21,141 nucleotides of DNA from an uncultured Duganella sp. (GCA_946482635.1 CAMLSG010000079.1:1-21141); one strand, 5' to 3'. Positions 6,406-15,231 are shown, counted from the stretch's first letter. Notes: a model not told the origin generated them from the letters alone. Translations and numbers: made by a program.

Positions 6406-8472
6406 TCAATCCGCCGGCGCATCGGCCGGCGTACCGAGTAACTCCATCAAGTGTTGCTGGGCGCTGAAGGCCTTTTGCTTGCCGCGTGCTTTGCGGCGGT
6501 GATAGTGGCCGTGCGAATCCAGCTCCCAGGCGTTGGAGTTATCCTTCAGGTAAGGCGTCAAACCTTCCGCAATCACGCGCCGTTTCAGGCCCCGGTCCAG
6601 TACCGGGAACGCCACTTCAATGCGGCGCAGCAGGTTGCGGTTCATCCAGTCCGCGCTGGCCAGCATCACATCGTGGGCCAGGTCGTTGCGGAAGTAATAG
6701 ATGCGGCTATGTTCAAGGAAGCGGCCGATGATGGAGCGTACCCGGATATTCTCGGACAATCCCGGCACGCCGGGCATCAGGGTGCAGGCGCCGCGCACGA
6801 TCAGGTCGATCTTGACCCCGTCCTTCGAGGCGGCATACAGCGCCCGGATCACCGGTTCATCGGTTAATGCATTGATTTTAGCGATAATCCGGCCCGGGCG
6901 CCCGGATTTTGCGATTTTGGCCTCGTTTCGTATCGCTTTGATGATCTGGTCTTGCAGCGAGAACGGCGCCAGCCAGATATGGTTCATGCGCTGCGGCTTG
7001 GTCAGGCTGGTCAGGTGCATGAAGACTTCGTTGACGTCGCGGCCCAGTTGCGGCTCGCAGGTCAGGATGCCGAAGTCCGTATAGAACTTGGTTGTCGTTG
7101 GGTGGTAGTTGCCGGTCCCAAGGTGGGCGTAGTAGCCGAGGCCGCCTTCGTCGCGGCGTATTACCAGGGCGATCTTGGCGTGGGTTTTCAGGCCCACCAC
7201 GCCGTACACGACCTGGGCGCCAGCCTGTTCCAGCTTGTCGGCCCAGTTGATATTGGCTTCTTCGTCGAAGCGCGCCATCAGTTCCACCACCACCGTGACT
7301 TCCTTGCCGCTGCGGGCTGCCGCAATCAAGGCTTCCATCAGGTCCGAGTTCATGCCGGTGCGGTAGACGGTCTGCTTGATCGCCACCACGGCCGGATCGA
7401 GCGCCGCGCTGCGGATGAAGTCGATCACGGTCTGGAAGCTCTGGTACGGATGGTGCAGCAGGATGTCGTGCTTGCGGATGGTGGCGAAGATGTCATTGTT
7501 GACGGTCTTGGCCTGCACGCCGGCGATGAAGGGCGGGAAGCGCAATTCGGGGCGTCGTGCCTGTTCCACGATTTCGTTCAGGCGCACCATGTTCACCGGG
7601 CCGTCGACGCGATACAGGCGGCTTTGGTCCAGGCTGAACTGGTCGAGCAGGAATTGCGACAGCTCGGGCGGGCAATTCTTGGCCACCTCGATCCGCACCG
7701 AACGGCCGTAGGCCCGGCCCTGCAGCTCGCCTTTCAGCGCCTGGCGCAGGTTTTTCACTTCATCTTCATCGACCCACAGGTCGGAGTCGCGTGTGACCCG
7801 GAACTGGGAATAGGCCATCACGTCGCGCCCGGCAAACATTTCCGAAATATGGGCGTGGATGACGGAGGACAGCAGACAGAACGACACACCGCCTTCTTTA
7901 GATAGATGGTCGGGCAGGCGGATCACGCGTGGCAGCACGCGCGGAGCTTTCACAATCGCGATGGCGGTGCCGCGCCCGAACGCATCCTTGCCGCTCAGTG
8001 CAACGATGAAATTGAGGCTCTTGTTTACTACCTGGGGGAAGGGGTGGGCCGGATCGAGGCCGATCGGGGTCAGCAGGGGACGTACTTCGCGGTCAAAATA
8101 ATCCTTGACCCAAGCCCGCTGGGCTTCGTTGCGCTGGCTGTGGCGCACGATATGGATGCCCTGGGCTTTCATTTCCGGCAACACTGCCGTATTAAATATT
8201 TCGTACTGGCGCTTGACCAGTTCATGACATTCGCTGCTGACCCGTTCCAGCGTGGCCGCCAGGGCAGGGTGGTCACCCAGGTCGCCATCGACGCTGGCGG
8301 CTGCCAGCAGGCTGGCCACCCTTACTTCAAAGAACTCATCCAGGTTGCTGCTGACAATGCACAGGTAGCGCAATCGTTCGAGCACTGGGATGGTGGCGTC
8401 TTCTGCCTGGGCCATCACGCGGCGGTTGAACGCCAGCTGTGACAGCTCCCGATCAAGGAATGCTGTTTTCAT
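6406..8472 (-). CDS. ppk1: Polyphosphate kinase 1
   Basis: A 688-residue enzyme that reversibly polymerises the gamma-phosphate of ATP into polyphosphate. It matches the E. coli length and architecture: N-terminal domain (KTAFLDRELSQLAFNRRV, then NLDEFFEVR), a head domain, and two phospholipase-D-like C-terminal domains. The autophosphorylated histidine is H431 in LKTHAKIAL; the second conserved histidine is H588 in FLEHSRIYYF. The start is ATG 8472. An in-frame TTG at 8502 would add ten residues, but it overlaps the Pho box and lies outside the conserved N-terminus. Divergent from pstS, followed by sixA; no ppx exopolyphosphatase gene is in the window. Confidence 0.95.
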   Translation of the reverse strand: MKTAFLDRELSQLAFNRRVMAQAEDATIPVLERLRYLCIVSSNLDEFFEVRVASLLAAASVDGDLGDHPALAATLERVSSECHELVKRQYEIFNTAVLPEMKAQGIHIVRHSQRNEAQRAWVKDYFDREVRPLLTPIGLDPAHPFPQVVNKSLNFIVALSGKDAFGRGTAIAIVKAPRVLPRVIRLPDHLSKEGGVSFCLLSSVIHAHISEMFAGRDVMAYSQFRVTRDSDLWVDEDEVKNLRQALKGELQGRAYGRSVRIEVAKNCPPELSQFLLDQFSLDQSRLYRVDGPVNMVRLNEIVEQARRPELRFPPFIAGVQAKTVNNDIFATIRKHDILLHHPYQSFQTVIDFIRSAALDPAVVAIKQTVYRTGMNSDLMEALIAAARSGKEVTVVVELMARFDEEANINWADKLEQAGAQVVYGVVGLKTHAKIALVIRRDEGGLGYYAHLGTGNYHPTTTKFYTDFGILTCEPQLGRDVNEVFMHLTSLTKPQRMNHIWLAPFSLQDQIIKAIRNEAKIAKSGRPGRIIAKINALTDEPVIRALYAASKDGVKIDLIVRGACTLMPGVPGLSENIRVRSIIGRFLEHSRIYYFRNDLAHDVMLASADWMNRNLLRRIEVAFPVLDRGLKRRVIAEGLTPYLKDNSNAWELDSHGHYHRRKARGKQKAFSAQQHLMELLGTPADAPAD

Positions 8473-8495
8473 AACTATTAGTATATTTGAGAAAT

Positions 8496-8512
8496 ATGAC
8501 AAGTTTGTGACC
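8496..8512 (-). promoter_or_regulatory. Pho box for ppk1-sixA
   Basis: Read on the minus strand, GGTCAC (8512-8507) and TGTCAT (8501-8496) are two Pho-box units with an exact 11-base period, followed by ATTT. PhoB binds such direct repeats in place of a -35 box. The site ends 23 bases before the ppk1 ATG at 8472 and points at it, so phosphate starvation should induce ppk1 and sixA. The first unit is less perfect than the second. Confidence 0.65.
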
Positions 8513-8534
8513 TTGTCCTAGACTTAATTTTGAC

Positions 8535-8563
8535 GTGTCATAAAGCTGTCATATTGACGTCAT
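8535..8563 (+). promoter_or_regulatory. Pho box for pstS, three 11-base units
   Basis: GTGTCAT (8535-8541), CTGTCAT (8546-8552) and ACGTCAT (8557-8563) repeat every 11 bases. The first two fit the E. coli Pho-box consensus very closely; the third is a partial unit. Two or more units allow cooperative PhoB dimers. TACACT (8563-8568) is a possible -10, giving a leader of roughly 30 bases to the pstS start. Confidence 0.85.
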
Positions 8564-8607
8564 ACACTGCGCAGCATTCAACCCAACCCCTGAAAAGGAC
8601 CTTTGAT

Positions 8608-9651
8608 ATGCGCATGAAACAGTTGTTGACCTCCTTCGTTGTTGGCGCTTCGGCGGCAATGGCATTCTCGACCGCTTTCGCAGCGGACATGACCGGTGCA
8701 GGCGCAACTTTCCCTTACCCGATCTACGCCAAGTGGGCTGAAGCCTATAAGGCATCCACCGGCAACGGCCTGAACTACCAGTCCGTCGGTTCCGGCGCAG
8801 GTATCAAGCAGATCAAAGCCAAGACCGTCGATTTCGGCGCTTCCGACATGCCGCTGAAAGCAGAAGAGCTGGACGCTGACGGCCTGATGCAGTTCCCGGC
8901 CATCATGGGTGGCGTGGTAACCGTAGTGAACCTGGATGGCATCGCTCCAGGCCAGCTGAAACTGACCGGCCCGGTTGTTGCCGACATCTACCTGGGCAAG
9001 ATTACCCAGTGGAACGATGCAGCGATCACTGCCCTGAACCCAGGCGTGAAGCTGCCAGCCGCTGAAATCACCGTGGTGCACCGCGCTGACGGCTCCGGCA
9101 CCTCCTTCCTGTTCACCGACTACCTGTCGAAAGTGAACCCTGAGTTCAAGACCAAGATCGGTGCCGGCACCGCTGTGAAGTGGGTAACCGGCGTGGGCGG
9201 CAAGGGTAACGACGGTGTTGCCGCCAACGTGCAGCGTATCAAGGGCGCCATCGGCTACGTGGAATGGGCCTACGCCAAGAAGAACAAGATCGCTCACACC
9301 CAGCTGAAGAACAAGGACGGCAACTTCCTGCAGCCTGACGATGACAACTTCAAGGCCGCTGCTGCCAACGCGGAATGGACCAAGACCCCAGGCTTCGGCG
9401 TGGTGCTGACCGACCAGGCTGGCAAGACTTCGTGGCCAATCACCGGCGTGTCTTACATCCTGATGCACAAGCAGCAGGCTGATGCGAACAAGGGCAAGGA
9501 AGTCATCAAGTTCTTCGACTGGGCCTTCAAGAACGGCGATGCTGCTGCGATTGAACTGGACTACGTTCCGCTGCCTGACACCGTTGTGAAGCTGGTGCAG
9601 GGTTCATGGAAAGCTAACCTGAAGGATGCTTCGGGCAAGCCGCTGAACTGA
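8608..9651 (+). CDS. pstS: Phosphate ABC transporter, periplasmic binding protein PstS
   Basis: A 347-residue periplasmic phosphate receptor. A Sec signal peptide (MRMKQLLTSF to STAFA, cleavage about residue 25) is followed by the mature start ADMTGAGATFPYPIYAKW. Phosphate-ligand regions include GAGATFPYP, GASDMPL and the loop HRADGSGTSFLF. Length is normal. ATG 8608 is chosen because AAGGA ends nine bases before it and the signal peptide starts there; the frame extends upstream to 8530, but that part lies across the Pho box. First gene of pstSCAB-phoU-phoB-phoR, it is separated from pstC by a hairpin-rich gap that may favour its expression over the membrane subunits. Regulated by PhoB through the upstream box. 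Confidence 0.97.
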   Translation: MRMKQLLTSFVVGASAAMAFSTAFAADMTGAGATFPYPIYAKWAEAYKASTGNGLNYQSVGSGAGIKQIKAKTVDFGASDMPLKAEELDADGLMQFPAIMGGVVTVVNLDGIAPGQLKLTGPVVADIYLGKITQWNDAAITALNPGVKLPAAEITVVHRADGSGTSFLFTDYLSKVNPEFKTKIGAGTAVKWVTGVGGKGNDGVAANVQRIKGAIGYVEWAYAKKNKIAHTQLKNKDGNFLQPDDDNFKAAAANAEWTKTPGFGVVLTDQAGKTSWPITGVSYILMHKQQADANKGKEVIKFFDWAFKNGDAAAIELDYVPLPDTVVKLVQGSWKANLKDASGKPLN

Positions 9652-9671
9652 TCTTCTGAAACCGGCACCCC

Positions 9672-9744
9672 GGTGTCAGACCCGCAGGGTCTGACACCCA
9701 GGCCCGCGGCAGCCGCAGGCCAGGTGTCTGACCCTGCGGGTCAG
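9672..9744 (+). repeat. REP-like palindrome cluster between pstS and pstC
   Basis: GGTGTCAGACCC (9672-9683) pairs perfectly with 9687-9698 over a three-base loop. A GGCC-GCGGC / GCCGC-GGCC hairpin with one mismatch lies at 9701-9721. A related copy GGTGTCTGACCC follows at 9723-9734, with its CTGACCC/GGGTCAG part forming a seven-base stem to 9744. From memory, GTCAGACCC palindromes are dispersed widely in Oxalobacteraceae genomes. Here they could stop 3' decay of pstS mRNA or attenuate read-through to pstC. No T-tract follows. Confidence 0.65.
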
Positions 9745-9771
9745 GCGGGGCGGCCATCCGATCGGGGTACC

Positions 9772-9832
9772 GGTTTAAAGAGGAAGCTAAGCGGGGCGGC
9801 TTGAACAGAAGGCCTCCCCGGTTAGCTAAACC
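9772..9832 (+). promoter_or_regulatory. Long hairpin just before pstC
   Basis: AGCTAAGCGGGG (9785-9796) pairs with CCCCGGTTAGCT (9816-9827), with one mismatch and a 19-base loop. GGTTT (9772-9776) and AAACC (9828-9832) can extend the stem after an internal bulge. It ends 13 bases before the pstC ATG and is followed by an A-rich run, not a U-tract. A leader controlling pstC translation or a processing site fits better than a terminator. Confidence 0.45.
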
Positions 9833-9845
9833 AAAAAACTAAATC

Positions 9846-10865
9846 ATGAGTGCAGAAATCACCTCGCCAGCTCCCCTCCAATTATCGGAATCCGCCCCCA
9901 TGAGTGCCTCCGTAGCGGCCATGCAGTCCGTGGTGCGCAAGCAGCGCATCCAGGACTGGTTCTTCCACAAAATTACAATGATGTTTGCGCTGTCCGTACT
10001 CGTGGTACTGGCAGGCATTATCATTTACTTGATGATCGATGCCTGGCCTGCGCTGGCGCATTTCGGTCCCGCCTTCTTCACGACTGTCGAATGGGATCCA
10101 GTCAACGACAACTTCGGCGGTGCCATTGCCATTTACGGTACGCTGGTCACCTCCGGATTAGCCTTGCTGATTGCATTTCCTATCAGCTTCGGCATCGCGC
10201 TTTTCCTGACGGAAGTCTGCCCGGTATGGCTGCGTCGTCCGTTGGGCACGGCCATTGAGCTGCTGGCGGGCGTGCCGTCGATCATTTACGGCATGTGGGG
10301 CCTGTTCGTTTTTGCTCCGCTGTTCGCCGACTATGTGCAGCCGCTGCTGAAATCGACCCTGGGCGCGCTGCCGTGGATTGGCGTGCTGTTCAAGGGGCCG
10401 ACCATGGGTATAGGCATCCTGACCGCATCCATAATTCTGGCCGTGATGATCATTCCTTTCATTTCCTCTGTGATGCGCGACGTATTCGAAATCGTGCCAG
10501 CCGTGCTGAAGGAATCTGCGTACGGCCTGGGCTGCACGCGCTGGGAAGTAGTGCGCAAAGTGGTCCTGCCTTATACCAAGACTGGCGTGGTGGGCGGGGT
10601 TATGCTGGGACTGGGTCGTGCGTTGGGTGAAACGATGGCGGTGACGTTTGTAATCGGTAACGCCAACGAATTGAAACCGTCGCTGTTTGCCGCCGGCTCC
10701 AGTATCACTTCGACCCTGGCCAATGAATTCGCCGAGGCCACCAGCCGGCTGCACATATCTTCGCTCTATGCGCTGGCCTTCATTCTGTTTGTAATTACCT
10801 TTATCGTCTTGTCCGCCGCCAAGTTGATGTTGTTGAGTATGTCCCGCAAGGAGGGCGTGAAATAA
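9846..10865 (+). CDS. pstC: Phosphate ABC transporter permease PstC
   Basis: A 339-residue inner-membrane subunit of the high-affinity phosphate importer, with six predicted membrane helices after a hydrophilic start of about 40 residues. Close matches to E. coli PstC include [13 protein letters not shown] [48 protein letters not shown] and the EAA loop around [14 protein letters not shown] and [20 protein letters not shown]. Start ATG 9846 has no strong ribosome site; ATG 9900 is an alternative that still precedes the first helix. Its TAA overlaps the pstA ATG by one base, implying coupled translation. Confidence 0.95.
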   Translation: MSAEITSPAPLQLSESAPMSASVAAMQSVVRKQRIQDWFFHKITMMFALSVLVVLAGIIIYLMIDAWPALAHFGPAFFTTVEWDPVNDNFGGAIAIYGTLVTSGLALLIAFPISFGIALFLTEVCPVWLRRPLGTAIELLAGVPSIIYGMWGLFVFAPLFADYVQPLLKSTLGALPWIGVLFKGPTMGIGILTASIILAVMIIPFISSVMRDVFEIVPAVLKESAYGLGCTRWEVVRKVVLPYTKTGVVGGVMLGLGRALGETMAVTFVIGNANELKPSLFAAGSSITSTLANEFAEATSRLHISSLYALAFILFVITFIVLSAAKLMLLSMSRKEGVK

Positions 10866-11722
10866 TGAATGCAGCAATGAATCCCGTCTACCGCAAGCGC
10901 CTGCTCTGGCACCGCATCGGCATGGTGTTGTCGGTGACCGCAATGTCTGTCGGCCTGATCGCCTTGTTCTGGATCCTGGCGACCCTGTTGTCCAAGGGCT
11001 TCGCCGCCATCAGCTTCGACATATTTACAGCTGATTACCCGACCCCCGGCGTGCAGGGCGGTGGCCTGCGCAATGCCATCGTCGGCAGCCTGATGATGGT
11101 CGGGGTTTCGACCTTGGTCGCGACTCCGGTCGGCATCCTGGCTGGCACTTACCTTGCCGAATACGGCGAAGACAGCAAGCTGGCCCAGATTACTCGCTTC
11201 GTAACCGATGTCATGCTGTCGGCGCCGTCGATCGTGATCGGCATGTTCATCTGGGCGGTTTATGTGGACAGTGTCAAGCACTTCTCCGGGTATGCCGGCT
11301 CGCTGGCCCTGGCGCTGATCGCCATTCCGGTGGTGGTGCGCACCACCGACAATATGCTGAAACTGGTGCCTAATTCGCTGCTGGAAGCAGCGTACGCGCT
11401 GGGGGCGCCGCGTTGGAAAGTAGCCTTGCTGGTGCGCCTGCGCGCCGTCAAGGCGGGCGTGATGACGGGCGTGCTGTTGGCTGTGGCCCGTATCACCGGA
11501 GAAACGGCACCGCTGTTGTTCACCGCATTCAATAACCAGTTCTATAACGCCGATATGAACCAGGCCATGGCCAACTTGCCCGTGATGATGAACCAATTCG
11601 CCATGAGCGCATACGACAACTGGCGTGACCTGGCCTGGGGCGGCGCACTGATCGTGACCTTCAGCGTCCTGGCACTGAACATCCTGTCGCGCACCGTGTT
11701 TGCGCAAAAAGCACCAAAATAA
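10865..11722 (+). CDS. pstA: Phosphate ABC transporter permease PstA
   Basis: A 285-residue partner permease to PstC with about six membrane helices. The substrate-pathway and EAA-type regions are visible as GGGLRNAIVGSLMMV, PVGILAGTYLAEYGE, SAPSIVIGMFIWAVYV, LLEAAYALGAPRWKV and RITGETAPLLFTAF, all standard for the family. The start codon shares one base with the pstC stop, so the two should be translated in a coupled and near-equal ratio, as expected for a heterodimeric pore. pstB follows after 12 bases. Confidence 0.95.
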   Translation: MNAAMNPVYRKRLLWHRIGMVLSVTAMSVGLIALFWILATLLSKGFAAISFDIFTADYPTPGVQGGGLRNAIVGSLMMVGVSTLVATPVGILAGTYLAEYGEDSKLAQITRFVTDVMLSAPSIVIGMFIWAVYVDSVKHFSGYAGSLALALIAIPVVVRTTDNMLKLVPNSLLEAAYALGAPRWKVALLVRLRAVKAGVMTGVLLAVARITGETAPLLFTAFNNQFYNADMNQAMANLPVMMNQFAMSAYDNWRDLAWGGALIVTFSVLALNILSRTVFAQKAPK

Positions 11723-11734
11723 CGAGTACAGATC

Positions 11735-12499
11735 ATGACCCAAGCTAGCAAAATCATCGAAATCTCCGGCCTGAACTTCTACTACGGTAAGACGCGCAGC
11801 CTGCACAACGTCAACCTGGACATCCACGAGAAGAAGGTGACCGCCTTCATCGGCCCGTCCGGCTGCGGCAAATCGACCCTGTTGCGCACCCTGAACCGCA
11901 TGTACGACCTGTACCCGGGCCAGCGCGCCGAAGGCGCCATCCGCTACCGCGGCCACAACATCCTGGAAGCGGGCCTGGACGTGAACATGCTGCGCGCCAA
12001 AGTGGGCATGGTGTTCCAGAAGCCGACCCCGTTCCCGATGTCGATTTACGACAATATCGCCTTCGGCGTGCGCCTGTACGAAGACCTGTCGAAAGGCGAG
12101 ATGGACGAGCGCGTCGAATGGGCGCTGAAAAAAGCCGCCCTGTGGGGCGAGGTGAAGGACAAGCTGGCCAAGAGCGGCCTGTCGCTGTCCGGCGGCCAGC
12201 AGCAGCGCCTGTGCATCGCGCGCGGCGTGGCGGTGAAGCCTGACGTCCTGCTGCTGGACGAACCGACTTCCGCGCTGGACCCGATTTCCACCTCCAAGAT
12301 CGAAGAACTGATCTCCGAGCTGAAAGAGGACTACACGATCGCCATCGTGACCCACAATATGCAGCAGGCGGCGCGCTGCTCCGACTACACCGCCTATATG
12401 TACCTGGGCGAACTGGTGGAATTCGGCGAGACCGACCAGATTTTCATGAATCCTGTGCGCAAAGAGACCCAGGACTACATCACCGGCCGCTTTGGCTAA
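11735..12499 (+). CDS. pstB: Phosphate ABC transporter ATPase PstB
   Basis: A 254-residue ATP-binding subunit that energises phosphate import by PstCA. Walker A is GPSGCGKST at 40-48, the ABC signature LSGGQQQR at 151-158, Walker B VLLLDE at 171-176, and the switch histidine is in IVTHNM. The family-typical [14 protein letters not shown] and [18 protein letters not shown] segments are present. Length is normal. It lies within the pst operon, 12 bases after pstA and 24 before phoU. Confidence 0.97.
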   Translation: MTQASKIIEISGLNFYYGKTRSLHNVNLDIHEKKVTAFIGPSGCGKSTLLRTLNRMYDLYPGQRAEGAIRYRGHNILEAGLDVNMLRAKVGMVFQKPTPFPMSIYDNIAFGVRLYEDLSKGEMDERVEWALKKAALWGEVKDKLAKSGLSLSGGQQQRLCIARGVAVKPDVLLLDEPTSALDPISTSKIEELISELKEDYTIAIVTHNMQQAARCSDYTAYMYLGELVEFGETDQIFMNPVRKETQDYITGRFG

Positions 12500-12523
12500 C
12501 CAGAAGAAGAGAGAGAAGAGATT

Positions 12524-13222
12524 ATGATGGGCGAACATTCCTCCAAAGCTTACGACACCGAACTCGAAGGCATCCGCTCCAAAGTGCTGCTGATGGGCGG
12601 CATGGTCGAGACCATGTTCCTTGATGCGATGACCTGCTTCCGCATCGGCAACCTGGACCGCGCCGAGCGCGTGGTGGCCGAAGACGCCAACGTCAACCAG
12701 CTGGAAGTGCAGCTGGACGACCAGTGCAGCCACCTGATCGTCAAACGCCAGCCGACCGCCAACGACCTGCGCACCGTGATGGCCACCCTGAAGGTGATCA
12801 CGGACCTGGAGCGCATCGGCGACGAAGCTGCCAAGATCGCGCGCATTGCCAAGGCCTTGCACGCACGCGGCGCCGTGACCCTGAACCACTATGAAATGGT
12901 GCGCACCATCGCCACCGCCACCAGCGACCTGCTGCACGATGCGCTGGACGCCTTTGCCCGCGGCGACGAGAAGCAGGCGCTGGAACTGATCGCCCAGGAC
13001 GCGGTGATCGACCATGAATACCGCTCCATCATGCGCAACCTGATTACCTTCATGATGGAAGATCCGCGTACAATCTCGGCAGCGCTGGACACGATGTGGG
13101 TGGCCAAGGCCATCGAGCGCATCGGCGACCACGCCAAGAATATCGCCGAATACGTGATCTACGTGGTGGAAGGCAAGGATATCCGCCATTCCCACGCAGC
13201 GACCCAAGAAGCAAGCAAATAA
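12524..13222 (+). CDS. phoU: Phosphate-signalling regulator PhoU
   Basis: A 232-residue cytoplasmic protein composed of two three-helix PhoU repeats (about 15-105 and 115-215), each with the acidic metal-binding type segment ERIGDEAAKIA and ERIGDHAKNIAE. PhoU connects the Pst transporter to PhoR and keeps the Pho regulon off when phosphate is plentiful. A GAGAGAAGAG ribosome site precedes ATG 12524; ATG 12527 is an equally possible start. Its stop codon abuts the phoB start with no spacer. Confidence 0.96.
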   Translation: MMGEHSSKAYDTELEGIRSKVLLMGGMVETMFLDAMTCFRIGNLDRAERVVAEDANVNQLEVQLDDQCSHLIVKRQPTANDLRTVMATLKVITDLERIGDEAAKIARIAKALHARGAVTLNHYEMVRTIATATSDLLHDALDAFARGDEKQALELIAQDAVIDHEYRSIMRNLITFMMEDPRTISAALDTMWVAKAIERIGDHAKNIAEYVIYVVEGKDIRHSHAATQEASK

Positions 13223-13915
13223 ATGGCATCCGACAAAACGACTGTACTGATTGTTGAAGATGAACCGGCGATCGTTGAGCTGGTGAGGTTCTCGCTGCGC
13301 GAAGCGGGCTGGAACTGCGTGGTGGCGCAATCCACGCAGGAAGCATGGGAAGTGATGCAAACCCGCACGCCGCAGCTGGTGTTGCTGGACTGGATGCTGC
13401 CGGACCAGAGCGGCCTGCGCCTGCTGGCCCGCATCCGCAGCGACCGCCATTTCGCCGCCGTGCCGGTGATCATGCTGACCGCCAAGAGCATGGAAGAGGA
13501 CAAGCTGGCCGGCTTGAACGGCGGCGCCGACGACTACATCACGAAGCCGTTTTCGCCGCGCGAGCTGCTGGCCCGCGCCCGCGCGCTGCTGCGCCGCAAG
13601 AGCCCGGAGCTGGCCGAAACCCAGCTCAAAGCCGGTCCGGTGGTGCTGGACCCGGTCAGTTGCACGGTGTCGATGAACGAAAACAAGATCGACATCGGCC
13701 ACGCAGAGTACAAGCTGCTGAAATTCTTCATGGCCCACCCCGAGCGCGTGTTCTCGCGCAGCCAGTTGCTGGACAAGGTATGGGGCGACCATGTGGTGAT
13801 CGAAGAGCGCACGGTGGACGTCCACGTGCTGCGCCTGCGCAAGGCGCTGAAAGATGCCGAGCACCTGATCAAGACGGTGCGCAGCGTGGGATATATGCTG
13901 ACTGAAAAGCCATGA
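13223..13915 (+). CDS. phoB: Phosphate response regulator PhoB
   Basis: A 230-residue OmpR/PhoB-type response regulator. The receiver domain has acidic pocket E12-D13, phospho-acceptor D56 in LLDWMLP, switch T86 and K108 in TKPFSP. The C-terminal winged-helix DNA-binding domain (about 130-228) contains HAEYKLLKFFMAHPERVFSR and RTVDVHVLRLRKAL. It should bind the two Pho boxes in the ppk1-pstS gap. It begins directly after phoU and overlaps phoR by four bases (ATGA), so phoU, phoB and phoR are tightly coupled to the transporter genes. In E. coli phoBR is a separate operon; here it is downstream of phoU. Confidence 0.97.
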   Translation: MASDKTTVLIVEDEPAIVELVRFSLREAGWNCVVAQSTQEAWEVMQTRTPQLVLLDWMLPDQSGLRLLARIRSDRHFAAVPVIMLTAKSMEEDKLAGLNGGADDYITKPFSPRELLARARALLRRKSPELAETQLKAGPVVLDPVSCTVSMNENKIDIGHAEYKLLKFFMAHPERVFSRSQLLDKVWGDHVVIEERTVDVHVLRLRKALKDAEHLIKTVRSVGYMLTEKP

Positions 13916-15225
13916 ATCCAAAAGTAGTGTTCTGGGTACCAGTCGCCATCCGGCTCGGCTTCCTGCTGGCGGGCGCTGGCCTGATGTGGTGGTGGTTCGG
14001 CCTGGCGGCCGGCATTGTCACGGCTTTCGCCGGCGTGCTCGCTGCGGTCTTCATCCAGCTCAAATATCTTTACCAGCTCAGCGAATGGCTGGACAAGCCC
14101 GAATCGGGCCGCCTGCCGGACGGCTGGGGCGAGTGGACCAATATCTTTTCCCGCCTGTACCGCCTGCGCCGCGACGACGAAAAGAACCAGGCCGAATTGA
14201 CCGAATGGCTGGCGCGCTTCCGCCAGGCCATGCACCTGCTGCCGGACGGCGTGGTGATCATGGACGACGTGCTGTTCCTCGAATGGTGCAACCCGGCCGC
14301 CGAAGAGCACCTGGGCCTGCAGCAAGCCCGCGACAAGGGCATGCGCGTGACCAACCTGGTACGCAGCCCGGATTTCATGGACTACCTGATCCTGGGCCGC
14401 TACGACCAGCCGCTGACGCTGAATTTCCGCGGCCGCAAGCTGGTGGTGCACATCATCCCGTTCGAGAACCGTCGCCAAATCCTGGTCACGCACGACATTA
14501 CCGAGACCCAGCGCGCCGAAATGATGCGCCGCGACTTCATCGCCAACGCCTCGCACGAGCTGCGCACGCCGCTGACGGTGATCGCCGGCTTCCTGGAAAT
14601 CGCCGCTTCGATGGAGCTGGACGCCGAAACCCGCGCCGCCCACCTCAAGCTGATGACCGAACAAAGCCACCGCATGCAGCACCTGATCGAGGACATGCTG
14701 ACCCTGTCGCGCCTGGAATCGGTCGACCACCCGATGCGCCCGGAGCACGTGAACATCCCGGCGCTGCTGGAGCAGGTGCTGCACGAGGCGCGCGCGCTTT
14801 CCGGCGGCAAGCACGAGATCTCGCTGGAAGTGCACGGCGGCGACGTGATGGGCAATATGGACGAACTGCATAGCGCCTTCGGCAACCTGGCATCGAATGC
14901 CGTGCGCTACACGCCCGCCGGCGGCACGATCAAGCTGCGCTGGGAAGACACGCCGACCGGCGTGCAGTTCCAGGTGCAAGACACCGGCATCGGCATCAAC
15001 CCGGAGCATATTTCCCGCCTGACCGAGCGCTTCTACCGCGTCGACAAGAGCCGTTCGCGCGAAACCCAGGGCACCGGCCTGGGCTTGGCCATCGTCAAGC
15101 ACGTACTGTTGCGCCACAGCGGCAAGCTGAACATCAGCTCCGAGGCAGGGCAGGGCAGCACCTTCACGGTCAGCCTGCCGAAATCGCTGGTTTCCACTAC
15201 CGTCGAGCCCGCGCAAGCTGCATAA
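13912..15225 (+). CDS. phoR: Phosphate sensor histidine kinase PhoR
   Basis: A 437-residue inner-membrane kinase. Two N-terminal membrane segments (about 5-28 and 30-50) have almost no periplasmic loop, which agrees with sensing through PstSCAB-PhoU and not by direct ligand binding. A charged linker, a PAS domain (about 97-195) and a HisKA domain with H215 in ANASHELRTPL follow. The ATPase domain has N box ASNAVRYTP, G1 DTGIGI, F box ERFYRVDK and G2 GTGLGLAI. It phosphorylates PhoB. The start overlaps the phoB stop by four bases. It closes the pst-pho operon, and a hairpin follows within a few bases. Confidence 0.96.
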   Translation: MNPKVVFWVPVAIRLGFLLAGAGLMWWWFGLAAGIVTAFAGVLAAVFIQLKYLYQLSEWLDKPESGRLPDGWGEWTNIFSRLYRLRRDDEKNQAELTEWLARFRQAMHLLPDGVVIMDDVLFLEWCNPAAEEHLGLQQARDKGMRVTNLVRSPDFMDYLILGRYDQPLTLNFRGRKLVVHIIPFENRRQILVTHDITETQRAEMMRRDFIANASHELRTPLTVIAGFLEIAASMELDAETRAAHLKLMTEQSHRMQHLIEDMLTLSRLESVDHPMRPEHVNIPALLEQVLHEARALSGGKHEISLEVHGGDVMGNMDELHSAFGNLASNAVRYTPAGGTIKLRWEDTPTGVQFQVQDTGIGINPEHISRLTERFYRVDKSRSRETQGTGLGLAIVKHVLLRHSGKLNISSEAGQGSTFTVSLPKSLVSTTVEPAQAA

Positions 15226-15231
15226 GAAGAA

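Noticed and set aside
8473..8502. Alternative TTG start of ppk1 at 8502
   Set aside because: It lies within the Pho box, and the conserved PPK1 N-terminus begins at ATG 8472.
8530..8607. Upstream extension of pstS
   Set aside because: It would precede the signal peptide and cross the Pho box; ATG 8608 has a proper ribosome site.
10766..13921. Very long open frame (1,051 codons) on the minus strand across pstC to phoB
   Set aside because: It is antisense to five well-conserved genes, its product is a His/Gln/Arg/Val-rich composition with no domain, and such frames arise from codon bias in GC-rich DNA.
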